From positions 1 to 64,000 of the forward strand of contig JAVVSB010000002.1 of NCBI GenBank assembly GCA_036654415.1: 64,000 bases of DNA, written 5' to 3'. The first letter of the stretch is position 1; each line of letters opens with the position of its first letter. Below, piece after piece: positions 1-6,428 of this stretch. The position numbers were made by a program, and so were the translations under genes. Origin of the DNA: Mucinivorans sp036654415 (GTDB lineage Bacteria; Bacteroidota; Bacteroidia; Bacteroidales; Rikenellaceae). Below the pieces are notes generated by a model. That model had not been told where the DNA came from. It did not search any database and worked only from the letters and a program-made list of their open reading frames with translations.

Positions 1-4
1 GTCG

Positions 5-45
5 TCTCAAAATCCTCATTTACTGTTAGTAAACTGCGGTTTTTC
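5..45. repeat. Short dispersed intergenic repeat, family 2
   Basis: AT-rich stretch reading TCTCAAAATCCTCATTTAC followed by a partly inverted GTAAACTGCGGTTTTT. Related strings occur at about 18394-18425, 24470-24510 and 24551-24592, always between genes. Similarity is by eye and the outer ends are not defined. Confidence 0.35.
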
Positions 46-103
46 GACACCCCAGTTTTTATGCCTGTTTTTATTAAGGTGACCTCTAGCAGGGGTCTAC
101 CCC

Positions 104-259
104 CTAAAGCCCCACTAGGGCGGCAAAGGCATCACCCACCTCGCGCAGCACGTAACGCCAGCGGGTGGCAATGCCAATTAAGAGCATCAAGACCAGGCTA
201 TACATCAACTTTTCGTTGAGGGTGGTGGCGTGCCACCACTTCAAAAATTTATCTTTCAT
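104..259 (-). CDS. Small single-span membrane peptide (51 residues), unknown function
   Basis: I do not recognise this gene. It begins MKDKFLKWWHATTLNEK, carries one hydrophobic helix (about residues 18-30, MLLIGIA region), then a basic patch (TRWRYVLRE) and ends DAFAALVGL. It lies 62 bases downstream of the FecCD-type permease on the same strand, so it is probably the last gene of that run. The lysine/tryptophan-rich N-terminus, single helix and positive patch look like a real small membrane protein, not chance translation. No catalytic motif is visible. Coding status rests on composition and position only. Confidence 0.5.
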   Translation of the reverse strand: MKDKFLKWWHATTLNEKLMYSLVLMLLIGIATRWRYVLREVGDAFAALVGL

Positions 260-321
260 GAATTTATTCTAAGTGAGATGAGCCAGGAAGGGGGGCGAAA
301 AACAATTTTTAGATACCTCCA

Positions 322-1305
322 TCACATTATTTTTGTTTTTCCGCCATTCAGAACCACCATTATAACGATTGGGATACCCATAAGTGAGGCCACAGTGTTG
401 ATTGGCAGCACCATTTCAGAGAAGGGGAGCCCCGCAATCACATCGCAGAGCAGCATCATATTGACCCCCACCAACACCGAGGCGGGGAGCATAACCCGAT
501 GGTCGGCGCGGCGAAAAATCAGCCGCGCCACGTGGGGGGCCGCGATGCCGATAAAGGCGATGGGGCCGCAAAAGGCCGTCACCCCACCCGCCAAGAGCGA
601 GGTGGCACCAAAAATCAACACTCTACTTCGGGCTACGTTGAGTCCCATGGTGCGGGCGTAATTTTCGCCCAGCAGCAGCAGGTCGAGCCCCTTGATGCTC
701 GAGATAGAGAGCCCCGTGCCCACCACCACGGTGACAAAAAGCACCCCTAGTTGGGACGAGGTGAGCCCACCCAAGGAGCCCATAGTCCAGAGCACAAACC
801 CTTTGAGGGCAGCCTCGGAGCTGAAAAATTGCAAAAGCTCGACCAACGCCGAACAGACACTACCCACCATCATACCCAGAATCAACACCGCCATTATATC
901 CTTGAGCCGGCTAGCGGCAGCCATCACCACCATGAGCACTGCCACCGACCCCACCCAGGCCGAGGCCACCAGCCCTATCTGCCCACCGATGCCCATGCCC
1001 ACGATTGGGGAGCCGAGCATAAAGAGGGCAACGGCCAGCGACGAGCCTGAGCTAACCCCCAGCACATAGGGGCCCGCCAAGGGGTTTCTAAAAACAGTCT
1101 GCATCAGCAACCCACTCAGTGCCAGGGCCGCCCCCACCAGTAGAGCCGTGATGGCCTTGGGCAGACGAAAGTCCAAAACAATGGTGCGTGCCAAGGTGTC
1201 GGGGGTGAGTAACTCCTTAAAATCGAGACTCATCGACCCCAACAACAGGTCACTCAAAAAGAGCAACAAGCCACTAATAATCAATATCCAATATCGTTTT
1301 CTCAT
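322..1305 (-). CDS. FecCD/BtuC-type ABC transporter permease (iron-siderophore or cobalamin uptake)
   Basis: Inner-membrane permease of the FecCD family, which works as a dimer with an ATPase and a substrate-binding protein to import ferric chelates, heme or vitamin B12. It has about nine to ten hydrophobic segments, the family loop GLMMQT..NPLAGPYVLGVSSGSS (split here for length) near residues 60-85, and FCGPIAFIGIAAPHVAR near residue 260, the conserved ATPase-coupling region. I start it at 1305 (MRKRYWILI), 327 residues, because that ATG overlaps the ruvC stop as ATGA, a usual coupling arrangement. No ATPase or binding-protein partner is inside the window; they may lie beyond its left edge. 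The substrate cannot be read from the sequence. Confidence 0.9.
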   Translation of the reverse strand: MRKRYWILIISGLLLFLSDLLLGSMSLDFKELLTPDTLARTIVLDFRLPKAITALLVGAALALSGLLMQTVFRNPLAGPYVLGVSSGSSLAVALFMLGSPIVGMGIGGQIGLVASAWVGSVAVLMVVMAAASRLKDIMAVLILGMMVGSVCSALVELLQFFSSEAALKGFVLWTMGSLGGLTSSQLGVLFVTVVVGTGLSISSIKGLDLLLLGENYARTMGLNVARSRVLIFGATSLLAGGVTAFCGPIAFIGIAAPHVARLIFRRADHRVMLPASVLVGVNMMLLCDVIAGLPFSEMVLPINTVASLMGIPIVIMVVLNGGKTKIM

Positions 1306-1865
1306 GCTTTGCGGTCGGGATTTTGGCTCAGAAAGGTGGCCCACTCAGACGAGGTGCCACTCTTTTCGCGCGTGGCCACGGGCGAATTTTGGGTGTATAT
1401 GTGACACATGGCCACCGAAAGGGCATCCGTGGCATCGAGCTTCTCGCCGCTACCAAGCTCCACCCCCAGGGTGCTGTGCAGTATACCCGCCACCTGCTCT
1501 TTGCTGGCGCGACCCGACCCCGCAATGGCCTGCTTGACGCGGGTGGGCTCATATTCAAACACATCCACATCACGGGCCAAGGCCGCAGCCATGGCTACCC
1601 CCTGGGCTCGGCCTAGCTTCAACATACTCTGCACATTGACTCCATAAAAAGGAGCCTCCAGAGCCATCTCGTTTGGACTGTATTGAGCCACCAAGGAGCT
1701 TACACGTTCAAAAATATGGTGCAGTTTACGGTAGCGGTCCTTAAAACGTGAAAGATTGATGGTGCCCATAACCAGACATTCGGCCTGCCCCGCGCTAAAG
1801 CGCACCACAGCATAGCCCATGAAGTTGGTGCCTGGGTCGATACCTATGACCACTCGCCCCTCCAT
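1302..1865 (-). CDS. ruvC: Crossover junction endodeoxyribonuclease RuvC
   Basis: Holliday-junction resolvase acting with RuvAB in recombination repair. Catalytic residues are visible: Asp in VIGIDPGTNFMGYAV, Glu in ALEAPFYGVN, and the C-terminal acidic cluster KLDATDALSVAMCH. The family core GRAQGVAMAAAL and GRASKEQVAG is intact. I choose the ATG at 1865 (MEGRVVIGIDPG, 187 residues) because the family begins a few residues before IGIDPG; the frame stays open to an ATG at 1937, which would add 24 residues and overlap lpxD by 14 bases. The 3' end overlaps the FecCD gene start by 4 bases. ruvB is 30 kb away at 31717, so the Ruv genes are scattered. Confidence 0.95.
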   Translation of the reverse strand: MEGRVVIGIDPGTNFMGYAVVRFSAGQAECLVMGTINLSRFKDRYRKLHHIFERVSSLVAQYSPNEMALEAPFYGVNVQSMLKLGRAQGVAMAAALARDVDVFEYEPTRVKQAIAGSGRASKEQVAGILHSTLGVELGSGEKLDATDALSVAMCHIYTQNSPVATREKSGTSSEWATFLSQNPDRKA

Positions 1866-1923
1866 GGTGGCCCCCACTGAGGGCCCCTCTAAAGAAGATT
1901 TATCGCGCGCGGCAAAAGGGACT

Positions 1924-2970
1924 CTATGAATTGCCATTGTTTTTTAGGGTTTCCATCTCGCGCACCACCTTGAGTAGTTTGGCACGTAGCTCTGGTAGCT
2001 CCTTAAGTATGGCATGCACACGGTGGTTTTGAAGCCCTGGCATGGCTGGCGAACCGAACATCACCACCCCTGGTTTGTCAACCGAGGCTCCGATGCCCGA
2101 TTGCGAACCTATCTTGACTCCATCGGCAATGGTGATATGGCCCACCACGCCCACTTGTCCGCCCATCATCACATTTTGGCCTATCTTGGCCGAGCCGGCA
2201 ACGCCCACCTGAGCAGCCATCACCGTGTTGCTGCCCACTACCACGTTGTGGGCTATCTGAATCAGGTTGTCGAGCTTGACCCCGCGGCGGATAATGGTCG
2301 AACCCATGGTGGCGCGGTCGATACAGGTGTTGGCCCCTATCTCCACATCGTCCTCAATGACCACATTGCCTATCTGAGGAATCTTTTGGAACGAACCATC
2401 CTCGGTGGGGGCAAAGCCGAAGCCGTCGCCGCCGATGACCGTGCCGCTGTGGATGGTGATGTTGTCACCCAGTACACAATCCTCGTATATTTTAACCCCA
2501 GCGCAAATCTTGCAGTTGCTCCCAATGCGCACACGGTCACCCACATAGACCTGCGGGAAAATCTGACTCCCCTGGCCCACCGAACAACCCTCGTCCAGCA
2601 CCGCAAACTCGCCCACATAGACCCCCTGGCCCAGAGTGGCTGTTGGAGCAATGGAGCTCTTGGGGCTGATACCCTCTTTGCGTGGCTTGTTGGCCACATA
2701 GAGCTCCAACAGGCTGGCAAAGGCTTTGTAGGCATTGTCCACCCGCAACAGGGTGGCCTCGATGGGACCCTTGGCCACAAAGTCTCGGTTGACAATGACT
2801 ATCGAGGCCTTACTGTGGTAGATATACTCCTCGTACTTGGGATTCGACAGAAAAGCCAACGCCCCTGGCTCTCCCTCCTCTATTTTGGTTATGGTGTTTA
2901 CCTTGACCTGAGGGTCGCCCTCAATAGTGCCGTCAAGAAAGCCAGCGATAATTTCTGCTGTAAATTCCAT
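1924..2970 (-). CDS. lpxD: UDP-3-O-acylglucosamine N-acyltransferase LpxD
   Basis: Third committed step of lipid A synthesis: transfers a 3-hydroxyacyl chain from ACP to UDP-3-O-acyl-glucosamine. The 348-residue length is normal for the phylum. Layout: N-terminal uridine-binding domain (about 1-105), left-handed beta-helix of hexapeptide repeats (about 106-300, e.g. GDNITIHSGTVIGGDGFGF and IQIAHNVVVG with the catalytic His), then a C-terminal helix (LPELRAKLLKVVREMETL). The start codon shares one base with the stop of the GH16 gene upstream (TAATG), so translation is probably coupled. The usual partners lpxC-fabZ and lpxA are not beside it. Confidence 0.95.
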   Translation of the reverse strand: MEFTAEIIAGFLDGTIEGDPQVKVNTITKIEEGEPGALAFLSNPKYEEYIYHSKASIVIVNRDFVAKGPIEATLLRVDNAYKAFASLLELYVANKPRKEGISPKSSIAPTATLGQGVYVGEFAVLDEGCSVGQGSQIFPQVYVGDRVRIGSNCKICAGVKIYEDCVLGDNITIHSGTVIGGDGFGFAPTEDGSFQKIPQIGNVVIEDDVEIGANTCIDRATMGSTIIRRGVKLDNLIQIAHNVVVGSNTVMAAQVGVAGSAKIGQNVMMGGQVGVVGHITIADGVKIGSQSGIGASVDKPGVVMFGSPAMPGLQNHRVHAILKELPELRAKLLKVVREMETLKNNGNS

Positions 2971-3743
2971 TATTTCTTTTGAAAAAATTTAACGTAATCA
3001 ATCTCCATCTCAACGGGAAGTTCACTAGGGTCAACAGCCCCAACCCAGCTTCCGCCAAGCTGCATATCGAGTAATAGATACATCGGATTGCCAAAGGGGT
3101 ACTGCCCACTAAGGGTGGTGTCGATGCGTGGATAGGTCATGGTCTTTTTTGAGTTGACATAGAAGCTTAGGCTATCGGGCCCCAACTCAACGCCATAGGT
3201 GTTCCACCCCTTGCTGTCGATGGGGGCGGTGCAGCCGCTACGTGGACGCTCCTTAATTTTGTGTTGCAGGGTATAGACTGAGTGGATGGTCTGGTAGACC
3301 ATTGAGTCGTAGTTGAGGTGCTCCATGATGTCCACCTCGCCATTGGTGGGGTAGGCTCCATCGCGTCCCAACATCCAAAAGGCGGGCCAAGCCCCCTTGG
3401 CCGACCCCAGTCGGGCACGGATTTCGAGCAGCCCGTTGTCAAAAAATTTCTTCTCCTTGGTCCAGACTCCGCCCGTCAAAAAGGCGGCCGTGTCGCTCTC
3501 TAGTGTTGTATTCTGGATACCACGCAGCACCAAAGAGCCCCCGCGCATGGCATAGAGCGAATCCAGGTCGCTCATGTGGCGTTGCCAATCGGACTGCCCA
3601 CGCGGAATACGGCTCCACACACTGTCGTTGAGGGTGGGGCCATCAAAGTTATCACACCATACCTCTTGCCATTGAGGTGCTTTAAGGTTGTTGGTACAAG
3701 AAAACACCACTAAAAGCGGCAGAAGGAGGTATAGTTTTTTCAT
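2970..3743 (-). CDS. Glycoside hydrolase family 16 lipoprotein (endo-beta-glucanase type)
   Basis: Secreted beta-glucan or galactan hydrolase. Residues 1-16 (MKKLYLLLPLLVVFSC) form a lipoprotein signal, so the enzyme should be membrane-anchored. The retaining GH16 signature GEVDIMEH sits at 135-142, with nucleophile Glu136, Asp138 and acid/base Glu141, after the typical NGLLEIRARLG..GAWPAFWML strand region. At 257 residues it is a bare catalytic domain. Substrate (laminarin, lichenan, agar-like) cannot be told from the sequence. It sits 12 bases after the barrel protein gene and overlaps lpxD by one base, so it is within the same run of minus-strand genes. Confidence 0.9.
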   Translation of the reverse strand: MKKLYLLLPLLVVFSCTNNLKAPQWQEVWCDNFDGPTLNDSVWSRIPRGQSDWQRHMSDLDSLYAMRGGSLVLRGIQNTTLESDTAAFLTGGVWTKEKKFFDNGLLEIRARLGSAKGAWPAFWMLGRDGAYPTNGEVDIMEHLNYDSMVYQTIHSVYTLQHKIKERPRSGCTAPIDSKGWNTYGVELGPDSLSFYVNSKKTMTYPRIDTTLSGQYPFGNPMYLLLDMQLGGSWVGAVDPSELPVEMEIDYVKFFQKK

Positions 3744-3755
3744 GTTTATTGGGGA

Positions 3756-4349
3756 TTAGAATCTGTAGGAGAGTGATACTTGCCAGTTGCTATTTTTGGC
3801 CTTATCCACCGTATTTTGCGGTATACGGACGGTCGAAATTTCGTAGCGCAGACCTACTTCCAATTTCTTGAAAAATAGGTAGTTAATACCCACAGGAATG
3901 GTGAAGTCGAACTTCTTGCACTCGTCCATCAAGTTGGTTTTTACTTCGCGTCCAGCCCCATCGCCACCCGCTATTACAGTATTGTACTTGGCCTTGGCCG
4001 AGGTCAAAAAGTTGAACGACACACCAGCCTCGACATTGAGCCCCTTGACAATAAAGAGCTTGACGGTTAGGGGTATCTTAATGTAGTCGAGGGCCACTCT
4101 GGCGTCGGTCTCATTCTTGAGCTTATAACCCTGCCAAGAGTATTGGGCTTCGGCCGCAACACCCACAATATCATTGATTTGATAACCAGCTACAACACCA
4201 ACAAAACCCATAACACGTGCTCGGGAGTAGGATGTCTTTGTGATGGAGCTAAAGTTAAGACCCGCCTTGGGGGCGAAGTAAAAATCTTGGGCCAAGGCCG
4301 TTGTAACGCCTAGCACCAGGACCAGGCAAAGTGTTGTGATTCTTTTCAT
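3756..4349 (-). CDS. Outer-membrane beta-barrel protein (porin-like, PF13568 type)
   Basis: About 197 residues: signal peptide MKRITTLCLVLVLGVTTALAQ, then alternating amphipathic strands (FYFAPKAGLNFSSIT, GFVGVVAGYQIND, GVAAEAQYSWQGYKL) and a C-terminal WQVSLSYRF ending in aromatic Phe, typical of outer-membrane barrels inserted by Bam. The frame stays open to 4379, but a TACCTTTG promoter box at 4377-4384 puts the transcript start inside that stretch, so the ATG at 4349 is the right start. Role is unknown; such small barrels are common in Bacteroidota. Probable first gene of the run leading to lpxD and ruvC. Confidence 0.85.
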   Translation of the reverse strand: MKRITTLCLVLVLGVTTALAQDFYFAPKAGLNFSSITKTSYSRARVMGFVGVVAGYQINDIVGVAAEAQYSWQGYKLKNETDARVALDYIKIPLTVKLFIVKGLNVEAGVSFNFLTSAKAKYNTVIAGGDGAGREVKTNLMDECKKFDFTIPVGINYLFFKKLEVGLRYEISTVRIPQNTVDKAKNSNWQVSLSYRF

Positions 4350-4376
4350 TGTCTGTTTTTTATATATATTGACAGA

Positions 4377-4408
4377 CAAAGGTATACAAAATTCGGAGTA
4401 GTACCAAA
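4377..4408 (-). promoter_or_regulatory. Promoter of the barrel-GH16-lpxD run
   Basis: On the minus strand TTTG (4405-4408), 20 bases, then TACCTTTG (4377-4384), a full match to the Bacteroidota housekeeping -33/-7 form. It lies about 28 bases before the ATG at 4349 and excludes the upstream in-frame ATG. Confidence 0.75.
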
Positions 4409-4478
4409 ATATTGTTTTGCTACCGTTGGTTTTAAATCACCTTGCCAAACCTTTTGGTTTCACCTCAGGTGTGGCGGG

Positions 4479-4901
4479 TTACTTGACGCTTTTGAAGGCC
4501 TCGCGCATCAAATAGTTTTTGAAGTTGGCCTCGGCCACAAAGGCTTTAGCCACCTTTGTGATGGGCATAATCTGCTCAAAACGTGCGGCATAATTGCGCA
4601 TGAGGGCTGTTTCGCGGTCTGTGCAGTCGAAGTAGCTGCTGAGCTGTGCTGCGGTGGCCGACCCTTGCTCTATCTGTTTCATTATGTCGCGTTTGGCGTG
4701 TGCTCCTTGGCGCATTTTGGACCAATATTCATTGTAGAGGGGCCAAAATTTCTCGCTTTCTTGCGGGGTTAAATCTATGGCTTGGGTCATAAAGGCAACC
4801 TTCATGGCGTAGACTTTTTCGTGGCCCATAGGTGTGGGTTGTCCAAACGACGAGGAGCTCAAAAGGGCAAAAAGAAAGCTAAGTAGAAGTAATTTTTTCA
4901 T
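4479..4901 (-). CDS. Small periplasmic protein with LTPQ motif, linked to ECF sigma operon
   Basis: 140 residues with a cleavable signal (MKKLLLLSFLFALLSSSSFGQ) and an all-helical body. The segment AIDLTPQESEKFWPLYNEY near residue 45 resembles the LTXXQ-type repeat of Spy/CpxP-like proteins, and phylum members are often named sensor of ECF-type sigma factor. Third in order after the sigma factor and the one-helix membrane protein, 124 bases from the latter. The inferred role is a periplasmic stress-sensing or chaperone-like partner of the sigma pair; no direct proof in the sequence. Confidence 0.65.
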   Translation of the reverse strand: MKKLLLLSFLFALLSSSSFGQPTPMGHEKVYAMKVAFMTQAIDLTPQESEKFWPLYNEYWSKMRQGAHAKRDIMKQIEQGSATAAQLSSYFDCTDRETALMRNYAARFEQIMPITKVAKAFVAEANFKNYLMREAFKSVK

Positions 4902-5025
4902 TTGCTATGTTATTTTTATCTTGGTCAGTTTTCGGGTGGCCGTGGTTAATATGTTGATTTTATATGTGTTATGCTTAAAGTGGAGAGATGCGCAGCATTT
5001 CGGCCCAAAGACTCCTGCCTGCCCA

Positions 5026-5436
5026 CTATTTTTCACTCCCCACCTCAAAATCCGAAAGGCTCACCCCCGTAAGCTCCACATACTCCATGGCGGCCTGAGC
5101 AAAAAGCTCGCTCGAGAGTGAATCCTCAGCCTGGGTAGGCTCCAGGGTGGCCATAATATCTTCCTGGCTAACCCCGTCAACCACAATAAATTGGTCGATG
5201 GTGGCCATCTGCTTGCTCTGCTGAGCCTCATTGCCTCCCGCAAAATAGTAAAAAGTAGCCCCCAAGAGCACCATCACCACAAAACCACCAGCAAAACCGG
5301 CAACCCCCCGCAGGGCCCCCCACCACGAATTATCGACCTGAATCTCGGTGGCCTTCTCCTTGATACGGCTCTCAAGGTCAGCAAAGTAACCCTGTGGCAC
5401 ACGATAACCGCCACGTATATCTTTCTCCTGTTCCAT
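5026..5436 (-). CDS. One-helix membrane protein, probable anti-sigma factor
   Basis: 136 residues. A short cytoplasmic N-terminus contains YRVPQGYFADLESRI, a motif common in Bacteroidota proteins that follow ECF sigma genes. One transmembrane helix follows (about residues 45-66, GVAGFAGGFVVMVLLGATFYYF) and then an acidic periplasmic tail. It starts 30 bases after the sigma gene stop. Topology and place suggest it tethers the sigma factor until a signal arrives; it lacks a recognisable zinc-binding anti-sigma motif, so the assignment is by context. Confidence 0.65.
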   Translation of the reverse strand: MEQEKDIRGGYRVPQGYFADLESRIKEKATEIQVDNSWWGALRGVAGFAGGFVVMVLLGATFYYFAGGNEAQQSKQMATIDQFIVVDGVSQEDIMATLEPTQAEDSLSSELFAQAAMEYVELTGVSLSDFEVGSEK

Positions 5437-5466
5437 TTTTTTATAATTTTATACCCTTTTGACTAA

Positions 5467-6018
5467 TCAAAGAATCGAAAGTTTAATATGTTGTTCTACT
5501 TTTTGTACCGCATGGTGGTATGAGGCCTTCAAAGCCCCCTCGGAGGTGGAGAGCACCTCGGCCATTTTTTCATACGGCATCTGGTCGTAATACCTAAGCG
5601 TGAAGACTACACGCTGCTTAGGTGGCAGAGAGTCGATGGCCAAGTTGAGTTCGCGTTCGGCCTGTGAGGCGTCGAAGAGCCCCTCGGCAAGGCGCACCTT
5701 TTCGAGCTCCGAGACATCGCCCGAGAAGAAGAAGGACCTTCGGGTGCGGGCACGCAGTGCTGTGAGGGCCTCGTTGACGGCGATACGATAAATCCAGGTG
5801 TAGAGGCCACTTTGCCGACGGAAAGAGGGTAGCGCGCTCCATAGTTTAAGGAACACATCCTGCACTATGTCGTCGGTGTCGCAATGGCTCACCACGATTT
5901 TACGCACGCACCAGTAGATGCGTTTGGAGTATTTCTCGACAATGAGCGAGAAGGCCTGTTCGCGCTGCTGCTCGTGGTCATACATATCCAGGAGTTCATT
6001 ATCGCTTAGTTCTGTCAT
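5467..6018 (-). CDS. ECF-type RNA polymerase sigma factor
   Basis: 183 residues with both conserved regions: sigma-2 (FSLIVEKYSKRIYWCVRKIV, DTDDIVQDVFLKLWSALP, FRRQSGLYTWIYRIAVNEAL) and sigma-4 (LPPKQRVVFTLRYYDQMPYEKMAEVL, STSEGALKASYHHAVQKV), and no region 1.1 or 3. It directs RNA polymerase to a stress or surface-response regulon. It is the first gene of the sigma/anti-sigma/periplasmic-sensor set. Two TACCTTTG boxes lie about 160-180 bases upstream, giving a long leader. Confidence 0.92.
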   Translation of the reverse strand: MTELSDNELLDMYDHEQQREQAFSLIVEKYSKRIYWCVRKIVVSHCDTDDIVQDVFLKLWSALPSFRRQSGLYTWIYRIAVNEALTALRARTRRSFFFSGDVSELEKVRLAEGLFDASQAERELNLAIDSLPPKQRVVFTLRYYDQMPYEKMAEVLSTSEGALKASYHHAVQKVEQHIKLSIL

Positions 6019-6178
6019 CTGGTTATCTGGAGTGTAAAGTCGTTACGGTCATGTAGTTGTTGCATTTATGGGCTTTGCCAGGGTCTATCAGGTGGCCATT
6101 TTTATAAAGGATAGATGCCCAGGGGGGTATCTTGGCAGAAGGTTTTGGGTGACTTTTGGGGTGAGGTCACCATGGTCA

Positions 6179-6201
6179 CAAAGGTAATGGTTACAAAGGT
6201 A
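6179..6201 (-). promoter_or_regulatory. Tandem -7 boxes of the sigma factor operon
   Basis: Two copies of TACCTTTG on the minus strand at 6194-6201 and 6179-6186, 15 bases apart start to start. Neither has a clear TTTG at 19-20 bases upstream. They could give two nearby start sites, or one may be used by an alternative sigma such as the product itself. Confidence 0.5.
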
Positions 6202-6216
6202 CAAAAACTCTCCAAA

Positions 6217-6286
6217 AATCAGCGGGAAAATAGCTTCAAAAAATAGCAGTAATAAAATTTTGAAAACAAATTAAAACGGCCTCTAA
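6217..6286 (-). repeat. MITE-like intergenic repeat copy A
   Basis: Reads on the minus strand as TTAGAGGCCGTTTTAA followed by TTTGTTTTCAAAATTTTATT and ACTGCTATTTTTT. The same order occurs at 33367 and 63534. A separate inverted-repeat end TTAAACAGTTTCTAA lies at 6330-6344. Confidence 0.6.
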
Positions 6287-6345
6287 GAATATGACCAAAA
6301 TGACTCATAACAAATTCAATGAACAAAAATTAAACAGTTTCTAAC

Positions 6346-6383
6346 AAAAAAAGGTCTATCCTGCTTTAGGATAGACCTTTTTT
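6346..6383 (-). terminator. Rho-independent terminator after the glycogen synthase-phosphorylase gene
   Basis: Perfect stem AAAAGGTCTATCCT / AGGATAGACCTTTT with a GCTTT-type loop and A/T tracts on both sides, 46 bases past the gene's stop codon. Confidence 0.85.
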
Positions 6384-6428
6384 GCAAAACTAGTGGTGCC
6401 TCCCCCAAAGGGGGGCCCTAACCGTTGT

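Larger units (their letters stand above)
6019..6428. other. Gene-free stretch between sigma factor and glycogen enzyme genes
   Basis: 410 bases without a gene. From left to right: a leader of about 150 bases for the sigma gene, two tandem -7 boxes (6179-6201), one dispersed repeat copy (6217-6286), a short sequence shared with 24515-24545, an isolated repeat end (6330-6344) and the terminator of the 3' end of the minus-strand glycogen gene. No open frame of coding character was seen. Confidence 0.7.

Noticed and set aside
2014..2982. Long plus-strand open frame of 322 codons opposite lpxD
   Set aside because: Histidine- and glycine-rich shadow of the hexapeptide repeats; lpxD itself is certain.
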